Origin: Pogonophryne albipinna
Lineage: Eukaryota; Chordata; Actinopteri; Perciformes; Artedidraconidae
Length of the DNA stretch: 64,000 bases
NCBI GenBank assembly: GCA_028583405.1
Contig: CM053250.1
Coordinates: 39,009,142 to 39,073,141, forward strand
Reading direction: 5' to 3'
The translations under genes and the position numbers were made by a program. Positions 24,550-34,929 of this stretch are shown one piece after another; the stretch's first letter is position 1, and each line of letters opens with the position of its first letter. The notes under the pieces were generated by a model. That model was not told the DNA's origin and did no database searches. It saw only the letters and a list, made by a program, of their open reading frames with translations.

Positions 24550-25392
24550 TGTGTGCACAGTTGGTTCAATAGCGAGGACGTGGAAGCTGCATTAAACCAT
24601 ACACCCAACCCCACCTAGACAAGACTGTCCCTTAAAACTCAGTATCCAAACAAAAAGGAGATAAGAGAGAAAGAAGCCATGAGGACCACTATCACTGAGG
24701 GAAATATAGAGTTCATTGTCTGAGAGAGGAGTGAAGGAGCACCAGTTAACCCTTTCACAGCTCTGCATAGTTATGGCCTGTATGAGGGTGGTAGAAAGAA
24801 GCCATTACTCAAGAACAACCATATCAAAACCTCTGGAGTTTGCCAAAAAGAATGAAAGAGACCCAGCGTAGATGTGGGACAAGCTCTTGTGGTCTGTTGA
24901 GAAGAGGATGGAGATCTTTGGCAACAATTAAAAGTGTTGTGTGTGGTGCAAACCTTACTGCCCATGCATCAGAAACACTGTCACTACAGTAAAGTATGGT
25001 GGGGGCTGCATCATGCTGTGAGGATGCTTTTCATCAGCACTGGGCATGCTGTTAAATTAAGGAAGAATGGATGGAGGAAAATACAGGGAGACAGGAGCAA
25101 ATCCTAGAAGAATGATCAGAACACTCCAACCGGGTGCTGAACTATTACTGCAGCAAAAGGTGGCTCTACCAAACACTACTGTGTGGGTTAACACTTATGC
25201 AACCATCATAAGCTTTTTCAGTTTCTTATTTCTTTAAAATGTCTGCTGATGGATAATTAGATTTTGCATTGAAAATATACTGTTACAGCATATGAGCTTG
25301 CTATAAAAATACTGAATTTAAAAATGTGTGTATCATGTGTAATCCAGACAAATCTGATACATTTCAAGAGGGTTAAATACTTTTGCAAGCCG
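24550..25392 (+). pseudogene. Tc1/mariner transposase relic
   Basis: Despite several stops the plus strand reads KPLEFAKKNERDP, MWDKLLWSVEKRMEIFGNN, CCVWCKPYCP and TVTTVKYGGGCIML, matching in order the catalytic half of Tc1-like transposases (the WSDE-x-IFG and VKHGGGSIM-WG blocks). The terminal AAATACTTTTGCAAGCCGCTG near 25390 resembles a Tc1 end. Catalytic residues are mutated and the 5' half is unrecognisable. An old copy. Confidence 0.75.
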
Positions 25393-25470
25393 CTGTGCAT
25401 ATTACATTACATTGCATTTAGCTGACGCTTTTATCCAAAGCGACTTACAATAAGTGCATACGACCAAGAA
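25393..25470 (+). repeat. Short interspersed repeat tail
   Basis: It contains GACGCTTTTATCCAAAGCGA CTTACA, also present at about 26551-26583 in the SINE there, so it is probably a fragment of the same family. Confidence 0.55.
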
Positions 25471-25491
25471 GATACAAACTTGAAGAAAACA

Positions 25492-25533
25492 GGTCAGAGG
25501 GCCTAGGTATAAAAGTCACGGCTCGCCACTGAT
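25492..25533. mobile_element. Detached hAT terminus
   Basis: About 41 bp ending CACGGCTCGCCACTG are identical to the right end of the hAT at 28779-29910. Only this terminus is present. Confidence 0.6.
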
Positions 25534-25539
25534 GAAAAA

Positions 25540-25760
25540 CCATTCGAGCTAATGACAGATCCGAGCGAGTTTGTGTACAGAGAGAAGAGGAGGGGACCGA
25601 GGACAGAGCCCTGAAGGACCCCTGTAGATAATTGACAAGGGTCGGACTCGGACCCTCTCCGAGTTACCCTGTAGGTGCGGTCTTTGAGTTAGGAGGTGAG
25701 GAGGGAAAGTGCAGAGCCTGAAACTCCAAGTTCTTGGATATATAAACCCAGACACCCAAA
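25540..25760 (-). pseudogene. LINE reverse transcriptase fragment
   Basis: The minus strand encodes GVLQGSVLGPLLFSLYTNSL near 25570-25630, the RT block preceding the active site (usually VPQGSVLGP). Neither the upstream blocks nor the YADD box is present. Confidence 0.65.
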
Positions 25761-26533
25761 AGCCAATCTAATTATCCATCTACAAAATAAAAAAAGTGAA
25801 ATTCACTTTGCATAGTGGATTTCCAAACATTTTTTGGTATGTTAAACACTTTTTGTTTATCACATAATAGTATTCGAGTATTGACATAGAGGAGAGTGGG
25901 GTAAGATGAGCCAGTGGGTATGTTGACCCACTCCCTTTTGTCTAGGGAACTGTGCACATTTGTTGGTCATGTGACCATAAATTCAAGAAGCACCAATAAG
26001 GAAGCACCAGTAGGCTTGTTTGAGATGAGCTGCGGCTCGCCTCGAAAGTAGACGAGAATAGCCGATTGCAGCCGGGGGAGGTCTCAAAAAGCTCGCCTGA
26101 GCTCGGGTTGTCTCTCAATCGCGAGGATTGACAAAGTAACATATTTACCAACACATGTTCTACGCCACTACATTCTTACATTTAAATGTGTGCTGCGTCG
26201 GTTCAGCCATTCTCCGCAAGGGTTTTTGAAATTGGTCCGTACGCAAAGCATTGTGGGGATTTTAAGGACGCAAAGTCTACCCATGTGCAGCCTCGAAATT
26301 TCCCCCAAACCAAGGACGCGGCCTCGGTGGAATTCCAAGTATGCTGGACATTGGAACAGTACTTCGGTGGCACTCGATGACGTAGCATCCTTGAAATATT
26401 GGCTTGGAAGCCAGTATCCTCGAGATTAAGAAACGGCCTCGGAGTCGGCTTCTTGTTCCTCTCTCGGTTTTTGGTGGATTGCAAACAACTTTAAGGTGCA
26501 TACGGCCACCTACTGTACAAGAGTGTGTATCAC

Positions 26534-26735
26534 CATTACATTACATGTCACTTGTTAGACGCTTTTATCCAAAGCGACTTACATACTCAATACTGTGGGC
26601 AATCCCCACAGGAGCAATTTGGGGTGAAGTGTCTTGCCCAGGGACACAACGACATGCTGACTGCAGTGGGGTTTGAACCTGTGCTCCTCTGATCCTAACA
26701 CCAACGCTCTATCCACTGCACCACATGCCTCCATA
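26534..26735 (-). mobile_element. tRNA-derived SINE
   Basis: Read on the minus strand from 26735, GTGCAGTGGATAGAGC is an A-box-like sequence and GGTTCAAACCCC a B-box-like sequence about 35 bp further, the internal RNA polymerase III promoter of a tRNA-derived head. The body ends with the conserved AAGTCGCTTTGGATAAAAGC segment and an ATTACATTAC-like tail at about 26534. Confidence 0.75.
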
Positions 26736-26749
26736 TCACCCTATCACCA

Positions 26750-27910
26750 CTTGTGGAATTATACCACTGTATTTACATTGTTTTAAATTCTTCCAATCAA
26801 TCCTGTTTCACTCAAATACTTAATAATGGCCTTCCTGGTAGCTCTTACCCCCTCACCTTCTGTTCCCAGTATCCCCATCAGGCTCCACTCCCTTCCTGCC
26901 TCTCTGACCCTGTCTCTTAGTTGTTCCCTCTCTGTTTTGTACATGTTGCAGTGTTATATGATGTGTTCCACATTTTCTTTCACTCCACACCCCCTGCATT
27001 CTTCAACTTCGCTTTTTACCATTATAAACATTGTGCCGTTTAATGTATGATCCAGTCTGAGTCTAGTGATGGTGATCTCCTCCCGTCTGTTCCTTTCTGT
27101 ATAGACCTTTATTATAACTTGTGGTATCTCCTCCCTTTCTGATCTTCCTCCCACCATTTCTGTCATATTTCCACACCCTTCTTCTTAATTATTGCTTTTC
27201 CTTCTCCTTTTCCAAGTGAAACTGGTATGGCTATTTCCTTCTGTAACGCATATTTTGCTAACTTATCAGCATGCTCATTCCCTTGAACCGCCTCATGTGC
27301 AGGCACCCAGCATAACTGCACATCTATTCCCCTTCTCTGAAGTCTCAATAAGCAATGGTTAAGTTCAATAATGAAATCTTCTCTAACAGTTATTGTCGAC
27401 TGTATGCTTTTCAAAGCAGATAGTGAGTCTGTGCAAATCACCACCCTGTCTGACCTCTTCAACCCATTGTAGCCCAATAATTGCTGCTAGTATTTCTGCT
27501 GTATAAGCTGATAAATTATGTGACACTCGTTTTGAGATTGATATTTTGAATTCTGGTACATACGCCTATCCCCACCCATTCTTGCTTCTTAGATCCATCT
27601 GTATACATTTTGAGGGAATTGTAATACTTTTTGTTCGGGTACATATTTGTTTTAATTCCCACTTCATTTATTTGCCACTCTTTTTTCCTTTCTATGATAC
27701 TCACATCTATATTAGCTTCTGGGAAAAGCCATGGGGGAACACAGCTAAATGGGCTTGCTTTGGCAAACGTGATGGTCTCCACTTCATATGCCCTTGTTCT
27801 CTCCTTACTCGTCCAGCCAACCCCACGCCCCTGGAACTTTGTATATTCTCAGCAATCCTGTAGTATTCTGTTTGTGATATTTATTATATCCTCTCCACTT
27901 CCTTGTAGCC
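26750..27910 (-). pseudogene. I/Nimb-type LINE 3' part with RNase H domain
   Basis: Minus-strand frames show YTDGSKKQEWVGIGV, VICTDSLSALKSIQSTI and LCWVPAHEAVQGNEHADKLA, the successive RNase H motifs with catalytic D..D..H/D. Next come RREEITITRLRLDHTLNG and CRGCGVKENVEHI, the Cys/His C-terminal tail of I-clade LINEs. The domains are in at least three frames, so the copy is inactive. RT proper is not present (5' truncation near 27910). An RNase H domain places it in the I/Nimb/R1 group rather than L2. Confidence 0.8.
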
Positions 27911-28039
27911 TGACCCAGTAGGCCTATGACCAGAGATGGGGTCATTACTAAAAAAAAGTAATATATTACACTACTTCGTTACTCTCTATATAAAGTAACT
28001 CGTTACTTTATTCGCAGGGCCTGCCCGGCCCGCCCCTCC

Positions 28040-28560
28040 CTACAGGCAGATCACACAGACTGCTAAAGTTTCAAATGTTCTCTTTAGTTCAGTTTCCATT
28101 GTCGCATAAGACTGATCCAGATAGCTCCTGAATGTTTTCCTATCTGACCATGGCTGTCCTCTGTCTCCTGCTATCTGTATTTTGAGCAGTATATCTCTGA
28201 ACGATGGTGATTCCACTGTGCAAATGGGCAACATTTCCTCTACTATGAAGGATGCTACAAGCCTGTCCATCTCTGCTTTGGTTACCGGTCCTCCAAATTC
28301 TAATTTGTGTTGCTTCGGCGGCGGCGCACTCACAACATCCTCCCTCTGGGTCCGGGGGTCCTTAGCTATTAGCTTCACCTTAGCATGTGTTCTTTGCAGG
28401 TGTGTGTTGAGGTTTGACGTGGTGTTTACAGCAGTGGATAACAGCTTCTGGCCTGGACACAGTTTATACCTCACCTCACCGTCACATTCCTGTCTATTCT
28501 TCGGAGGAACTCAAAATAATGGGCATACCTCCACCCCTCGAAAGTTATCGCTGACTCAGC
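28040..28560 (-). pseudogene. hAT transposase N-terminus with BED-like finger
   Basis: From the ATG near 28563 the minus strand encodes MAESAITFEGWRYAHYFEF, and after a frame change YKLCPGQKLLST and NLNTHLQRTHAKVKL (C-x2-C ... H-x4-H finger). Next follow VTKAEMDRLVASFIVEEMLP and FRDILLKIQIAGDRG, typical of the start of the hAT catalytic region. It ends at 28040, so the rest of the transposase and the dimerisation domain are missing. Confidence 0.75.
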
Positions 28561-28778
28561 CATGTTAATGCAGCACTGCAGGCGGAGATGTGGACGTGCA
28601 AGTCGCTCAGATTACATACATATAAACCTGCGGCGGAAACCCCTCTTGTCTGTCAGTGTGATTATGACTGATTTTAGCGTGTTACACTACTCCGTTACCG
28701 ACAAAAGTAATATTATTACAGTAACGCGTTACTTTGTAACACGTTACACGTAACGCGTTACTTTGTAACACGTTACAC

Positions 28779-29910
28779 CAGTGGCCAGCCGTCAGGGCCC
28801 TCTAGGCCCTCTGTGAGGGCCTAAGATATTCTAAGAAATAATATTTGAAAACATAAAAAAAAAAAAAAAAAATTAAAATATTTTTTTTAATATTTTTTGT
28901 TGTTACATTTTTCATTAGTTTTACCAAAATAACTTGATTTAATTGTATTTAAAATAACATTTCCAAATAAATAAATCCTTCGAATCTGCCTGTTCAGTTT
29001 CTGTTGGAATGTGAAGGGTTAAATGCCGTCTCTGCGAGTTATGTGAAGACGGGAGAGCTCGTTGGTCCCTCTGTACATTCACAGAGGGCCAGCTATAGTA
29101 ACTCAACGAGAGAGTAATGTCAAGTGACAGTACAATTGACCAATCATATCTTCCCTCTAAATGACTTTATGACAAGTTCCGCTCGCTGTGAGGTCTATGC
29201 AAGTGGTGCAGTGACGCGTCCTAAAACCCGGAAGTAAGCTGCGCTCGGATTCCCTCAACAAAAAGCAATGGGATTTCTCCATAGGATTTTGGAAAATAGC
29301 TTGAAATAAGGTCTGTGGAAAACGAACCTGTTATTTAAATGCATGTTTTGTTCAGCCGGATAATATCCACATGTCTACCCTACTTTTATTATTTTCGAAT
29401 CATAAATCTAATCGATAGATTTATGATGGATAGATTTATGATTAGCATAAGTTTGTTCATGATGGCTCACTTCAGTGATAGTGATGACATCATCGTTTGC
29501 AAAATTATTAACCAAGTCATTTTCAAGATTGAGTTACAATGATAAACTGGAGTGGCAAAGGATCAGCTGCATGACCATCAAGTGCTTCATCCAAAAGGAC
29601 AGCAGGATGGACTTTGTGTTTCAGTGATTTATCATCAAAGGTAGGCCTAAGTCATTTTCAATGTGGGCCGCCGTGCCGACTTAATTCATTTGTAATTGTT
29701 ACTTGGCTGTGGGTGCCCTGTCATGATAGGTTTTTATATAAATGGTGTTGTTTTGTGTGGTAGAGGGTCGCTGTCATTGATGCGTTTTGCACCCCGGGCC
29801 GCTGTTGTGATATTCCGATGAAGTATACGCTGTGACGTCATAACTCTTCTTTTTTTTCGAGGGAAGGGGGGGTCAGAGGGCCTAGGTATAAAAGTCACGG
29901 CTCGCCACTG
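28779..29910. mobile_element. hAT element (inner), 1132 bp
   Basis: The left end CAGTGGCCAGCCGTCAGGGC and right end CACGGCTCGCCACTG are flanked by TSD CGTTACAC (28771-28778 and 29911-29918). The interior segment at about 29210-29420 is homologous, inverted, to 8770-8960 of the hAT at 8344-9423 (including ACGCGTCCTAAAACCCGGAA), although the ends differ. Non-coding. Confidence 0.92.
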
Positions 29911-30385
29911 CGTTACACCCAACTCTGCCTATGACAGAGCAAGTTTCTCTCTTCTGATCTCCAGAGGTGTCTCTCCTCTCGGAGTCGGCTTGACTCGGTT
30001 TGCTGTTATTCAACTTTTGAAGCTTCGGCGGAAGCGTCAGCCAATCAAATCATATGCCAGTACAAGCTCTAGCCAATCAAACTGCGTGCTTGTGTGTCCG
30101 GGGCGGGAGATTCATGTGATTGGTTGTTGGTCGAGTTTCAGACACGCTCACCGGCAAGCTTCAACGCACGCCGCCGTGTGGACGCTGCGAAACTGCTCCG
30201 CCTCGCTCTCAAGGCTGCCGACGTCTTTGTCCTGCAAGATTTCAACGTCTCATGTAGTTGAGCCTCCAGAGCAAGTCGGACAAAATTACTAACCATCATG
30301 CAATGCACTAGCAAGACGGCGGTCGCAATTGCGCAGGTCTTTGTCAGTCTCGCTCATCTCAAACGAGCCTAGTGTCTTCACAATA

Positions 30386-32543
30386 GAGTGGTGACGTCCC
30401 TCCCCTTCCGGGGGACCTCCATGGGACCTTATTTTGAAAAAATTATGTATTGAAGTCAATGGAGAGAGAAAGATTATCTTTCGATCCCGTTTGAATTGTG
30501 CCACGAATTACACATATGATGTTTGTCAATTTAAAAGATAATTTTGCAATTTAAAATCGTAAAACTGTGAAGTAACACATTTGTTTGTGTGAAACGCTTA
30601 ATGAACTACATCTCTGGTCTCAGACTCTCACAACAACACACGTCACCAAGATGGCTGTCACTACTGTCTTATCAAAAAAGTGATTGACTACCCTCACTAT
30701 CAACACAATGAAACACGTCCTTCTGCCTTCCTTTGATTCTCTCTGAACTGCCTGGTCTTTTTAATGTTTAATGTCAACCATTTGTGCAGATAGCATGAAG
30801 TAGAACAGATCGCCGGTGCTAATGTAGCGTTAGCATTTCTCCCCCGGGCTTAAATGGTGTAGCCTATTCAGTGGCGTTTTTATATGTACAAAAGTGGTGG
30901 GGCACAAAAAACTTAGATGTCTATAAGCTTCTGCAGTGAGGTTCATGGCTGGTGAGGCCCTGGCACTGACTCTTCAGGTTTACAAATATTATATTTTGAC
31001 CTAAATCAAATTATAATATTATTTTCAAAAGCTTTTTTTGTCTGATGCTTCAATTAATTTTAAACAGACAGTTAAACAAAAGGATACCCAACAAATGTAA
31101 TTGTATCATTTAAATATTGAATTGTTCTCTCTTAGTAAGATTCCATTTTCAATAAAATTGCGGTCTCTTACCTTGACTTGAAGATGAAGTCCATTTGCCT
31201 ATCCTTCTGGACAAAAATCTCTATTATTTTTTTGTAAAAGTCCTCCTTATCTTCTTGTAGTTTCAAAAGTCTATCATAAATCCAATCAATAGATTTATGA
31301 TTCGAAAATTATAAAAGTAGGGTAGACATGTGGATATTATCTGGCTGAACAAAACGTGCATTTATCTAACAGGTTTGTTTCCCACAGATTTTATTTGGAG
31401 CTATTTTCTAAAATCCTATGGAGAAATCTCATTGCTTTTTTGTCGAGGGAAGCCATGCGCAGCTTACTTCCGGGTTTTAGGACGCGTCACTGCAGCTCTC
31501 TCGTCACACACCACACTTTTCGCGGCACACGTACTTACAGCCAATCAGCTCTGAATTATGTGAGATGACGTATGGTGGGGATGGCAACTCAATGCGCCTA
31601 TGGTCATTATTTTTTTGCCACACACATTAAATAGGAAAATATTCTGAGTATGCGCAGTGTCGTTTTTACAGTCACCATTGACTTAGACAGTGAGAGGGAG
31701 GGGCATGATCGGGTTCTGTCCCACATGGCTCTAAACAGCTCAATAGGAACACACTGTAGACACTAATTAAAAGAACACAGACCAAAACAGCAATGTACAG
31801 ACGAATCAGATGATTAAACATGATCTTAAAATATATTTTTTAATTTATTTTTTGTAATCATTATTTTTTATATTTTCTGGAGAAAATATTTAAAATAAAC
31901 CTGCCCCTAATGACCAGTCGCCACTGAGCCTATTATAGAATGATCACCCCTGTGTGACAGTACTCTTCAAAGGGTTCACGAAATATGACTACTATTCTTA
32001 TTGTTTAACATGTTGGGTTACTTGATGTTACTTCATGTTAAGGCTAATAAAAATGACAAGGCTAAGACTGTAATGCTAACTAACATGCTTGCTACTAGCT
32101 AGGTAGCTAACTTGATCCAGCCAGCCACTCCTGGTCTTTTCATCAGACGGGAAGCGAAAGAACGAGCAAGACCCATTGCTGGTATGATAACAACCTGGTA
32201 CTAAGCACACAGGCATCTTGTTAAAGTTATCTTATCTTAGCTATCTCTTATATTTATTAGAGGAAAACAATTGTGACATCAGTTATGACATCACTTACTC
32301 TGGGATTTGTAGTCTTTCTAGTTGCGTATTTTTCATAGTCTTATATTTCAACAGTTTTGCGACAAACTGTGACTTTTTTGACATGGAAATTATTTTTTAA
32401 GATTGACAAACATCATGTGTAATTCGTGGCAAAATTCAAACGGGATCGAAAGATAAGTTTTCTCTCTCCATTGACTTCAATACATCATTTTTCCGAAATA
32501 AGGTCCCATGGACCGGAAGTAGATGGGCGTGCCTTCGCCACTC
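30386..32543. mobile_element. Long-TIR element (TA target), interrupted by a hAT
   Basis: GAGTGGTGACG at the left and CGCCACTC at the right are inverted, and the similarity continues for about 150 bp (30390-30530 versus 32405-32543, for example ATTGACTTCAATACAT and TCAAACGGGATCGAAAGATA). Flanking TA on both sides (30384 and 32544) would fit a Tc1/mariner-type target. No transposase frame is seen; a 1058-bp hAT occupies part of the interior. Confidence 0.6.
30869..31926. mobile_element. Non-autonomous hAT element, second copy of the 8344 family
   Basis: It is nearly identical throughout to 8344-9423, with the same CAGTGGCG and CGCCACTG ends and a perfect TSD AGCCTATT (30861-30868 and 31927-31934). 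It lacks the GTGGGGCTGTGCCCCACC stretch near the right end. Confidence 0.93.
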
Positions 32544-32751
32544 TATAAACCATGGCTGCTTTTCAAAGTACATTTTCAACATGTCAGGTATAATTACTGT
32601 TCTGTCAAAGCAAATGTATCCAGGTCTGAAAATATGTATCATACATGTTGGTTATTTAGCAAGGTTTAAAACCATGTGAATCATTTAGCTAAAGTTTAGC
32701 ATGAAGGACTAAGCTAGACAGTGGTTAAACTTAATGAGGCACTGGAGTGGT

Positions 32752-33197
32752 TGTTGGAGAAATACTGTTTTCTCCACTCTTTGGGTTGTTTTAATGCACT
32801 GATATCATGTGTGGCTCTGAGACTGTAAGACCTTGCAGCTGCCTCCTCTAATGATAACAGAAGACAGGTTGTTGTTCTATTCTGAGGAGGCAGTCTGCTA
32901 TATTATCTCACATTGTTGGGAGTCCAGAAGTCACAGATGACCCATCCAGTTGTCCCATCCCCTTCACCTACGGCTGACATTCCGACACCCGCAGCCACCG
33001 TCCTTTTACGGCTTTACTCTCCGTGTTTTGGACTATATAAGCCTGATGTTTTTTGCTGTTCCTTTGAGCAACATACCTCATGTGTGTGAGTTAACCCATA
33101 TCCTTTGTATGTGATTTAACTCTGCTCCTTCTTGCAAGAATAAATTAGAACCTGATCATTGATTCTCAACCTGGTGTCGAGTGATATTTTTCTAACA
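32752..33197 (+). mobile_element. Solo LTR, 446 bp
   Basis: It begins TGTTGGAGAAATACTG and ends TTTTTCTAACA (TG...CA), flanked by a perfect 5-bp TSD GTGGT (32747-32751 and 33198-33202). Internal signals fit an LTR: TATA box ACTATATAAGCC near 33034, AATAAA near 33141 and a GT-rich U5-like end. No internal retroviral sequence remains, as after LTR-LTR recombination. Confidence 0.85.
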
Positions 33198-33202
33198 GTG
33201 GT

Positions 33203-33786
33203 GTAAAATGGTATTTCAATGTACACAACTGATGTGTTTTTATGTTTTAAACATTGTACAAAAGCCATCGTGCCAAAAAAAGTAAAAAGCTTTGAGAAGT
33301 CATAATTTCATGTAATAGATGCAATATTATCATTTGGATTGTAAAGAAAAAAAGAAAGAAAGATGGACCTTTAGTTTTCCACTCGTCACACATGCTTTTT
33401 TGTGTTATATAGTTACATACAAATACACACAGTTACAATACACATAGTTAAATATGCAAAAAATGTATTGTTGTTATTTGACTTCTTTCTCATTTCTCCT
33501 CGACTAGGACAACATAATTAAAAATGTCATATTGCCCAACTCTCATGTTCTTATTACATAGCTGTACAGTTTTCATTGTTCATCAACAATGTAGAAAAAA
33601 ATAACAAAGCAATAGGGAAAGAAAGAAAAAACATTAAATGAAAATAAGTGATCAAGCATTTGACATTTAGTGTTGTATACAACTGCCGTCCCCGACCTAC
33701 CCGCACTCATCATCTGATGGAAGGTCACTGCTGCCATCTGGCTGTTAGAAGGGGAAAGATGCATTTTATTTAAAAAAATGAACACT
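33203..33786. other. Unassigned AT-rich sequence
   Basis: No gene or repeat was recognised between the solo LTR and the CACTG end at 33787. Confidence 0.4.
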
Positions 33787-33948
33787 CACTGAAAAAAAAG
33801 TGGAGTGACATTTACTTAGAAAAACCTTGGTAACAATATTCCACGCAGAAATTCTAAGTAAATTTAACAACCTACATTTCAAGTAAATTCTACTTACAGT
33901 TCAGAAGTGTTTCTAACAACAGGTACACAAGTAAACTTTACTGTGCTT

Positions 33949-34335
33949 TCTATTTTTCTTATTTAAGTGTACTCACTAATGCATAGTATTTTTTACTTAA
34001 ATATATAAGTAATATTTAGATAATATTTCTTCTTCTATTTAAGTGTCCTCGCTATTGCATAGTATTTTTTACTTAAATATATAAGTAATATTTAGATAAT
34101 ATTTCTTCTTCTATTTAATTGTACTCACTATTGCATAGTATTTTTTTACTTAAATATATAAGTAATATTTAGATCATATTTCTTCTTCTATTTAATTGTA
34201 CTCACTATTGCATAGTATTTTTTTACTTAAATATATAAGTAATATTTAAATCATATTTCTTCTTCTATTTAATTGTACCCACTATTGCATAGTATTTTTT
34301 ACTTAAATATATAAGTAATATTTACATAATATGTA
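33949..34335. repeat. Subterminal tandem array, 76-77 bp x about 5
   Basis: GCATAGTATTTTTTACTTAA recurs at 33981, 34057, 34133, 34210 and 34287. Each unit contains the imperfect palindrome TACTTAAATATATAAGTA. The array lies within 550 bp of the CACTG end, where CACTA elements carry repeated transposase-binding motifs. Confidence 0.9.
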
Positions 34336-34929
34336 TTCTACCTTTAACAGCACTACCCTGTTAAATATGGGCATACAAAACATGAAACAATGTACTCTTC
34401 AAAACAGCAACTTTATGTTTTGAAACACTGGTAGAATTCTGACTTAAAAAAAAAAATATCACATGTGGCCCTTATCATATTCAGCACATGACTTTGCAAG
34501 AAAACTAAGTGCAATCACTCATCCCTGACATCCCTTGTTTTAGTGTTATAGAGAATAATTACACAATATGTAGTTGTACAGTGGCCCTGAGAATTCAACG
34601 CACTCAAGAAAACATACAAAACACAATCAAATGAAGAAAAAATCTTCACCAATTTGACATGTGCAGCATTGAGCTGCAAATACCAATCTATGGCAAATAC
34701 TCAAAGCACAACAAATGAAACTGTTTCCAGGGGAAACTAAAAAAGTGCTGTGTCAAGAACCTCCTCAACAAGGTTTTGAAACAATATCTTAACAATATAC
34801 AAAACATGTAGTTGTACAAAGTGGGCTCAGGCAAAACATATGAAAAAAAGTCACTGTTGCTAGACACCATAACTACCAAGTATTTCCTCTGAACTGCAAG
34901 TTGAAGAAACACCTTTGTATACACTTAGG

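Larger units (their letters stand above)
27931..29927 (-). mobile_element. hAT element (outer) interrupted by a second hAT
   Basis: The ends CAGAGATGGGGTCATTACT and CGTTACACCCAACTCTG are flanked by a perfect 8-bp TSD CCTATGAC (27923-27930 and 29928-29935). Inside, on the minus strand, is the N-terminal part of a hAT transposase. A complete hAT (28779-29910) sits 17 bp from the right end and duplicated the outer element's own CGTTACAC, which fixes the order of events. Confidence 0.92.
26008..30374. mobile_element. Possible TIR-bounded element split by other repeats
   Basis: CAGTAGGCTTGTTTGAGATG at 26008 matches in inverted orientation the sequence at 30352-30374 (rc CACTAGGCTCGTTTGAGATG), 21 of 23 bases. 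The CACTA start suggests an EnSpm/CACTA-like or similar family, but no TSD was found. Its own sequence would be 26008-26530 and 29936-30374; the rest is a SINE, a LINE and nested hATs. No coding region is recognised in it. Confidence 0.45.

Noticed and set aside
33949..34335. Regular 76-bp spacing of a repeated 20-mer, CRISPR-like at first glance
   Set aside because: The intervening sequence is also repeated, so it is an ordinary tandem array; the genome is eukaryotic.
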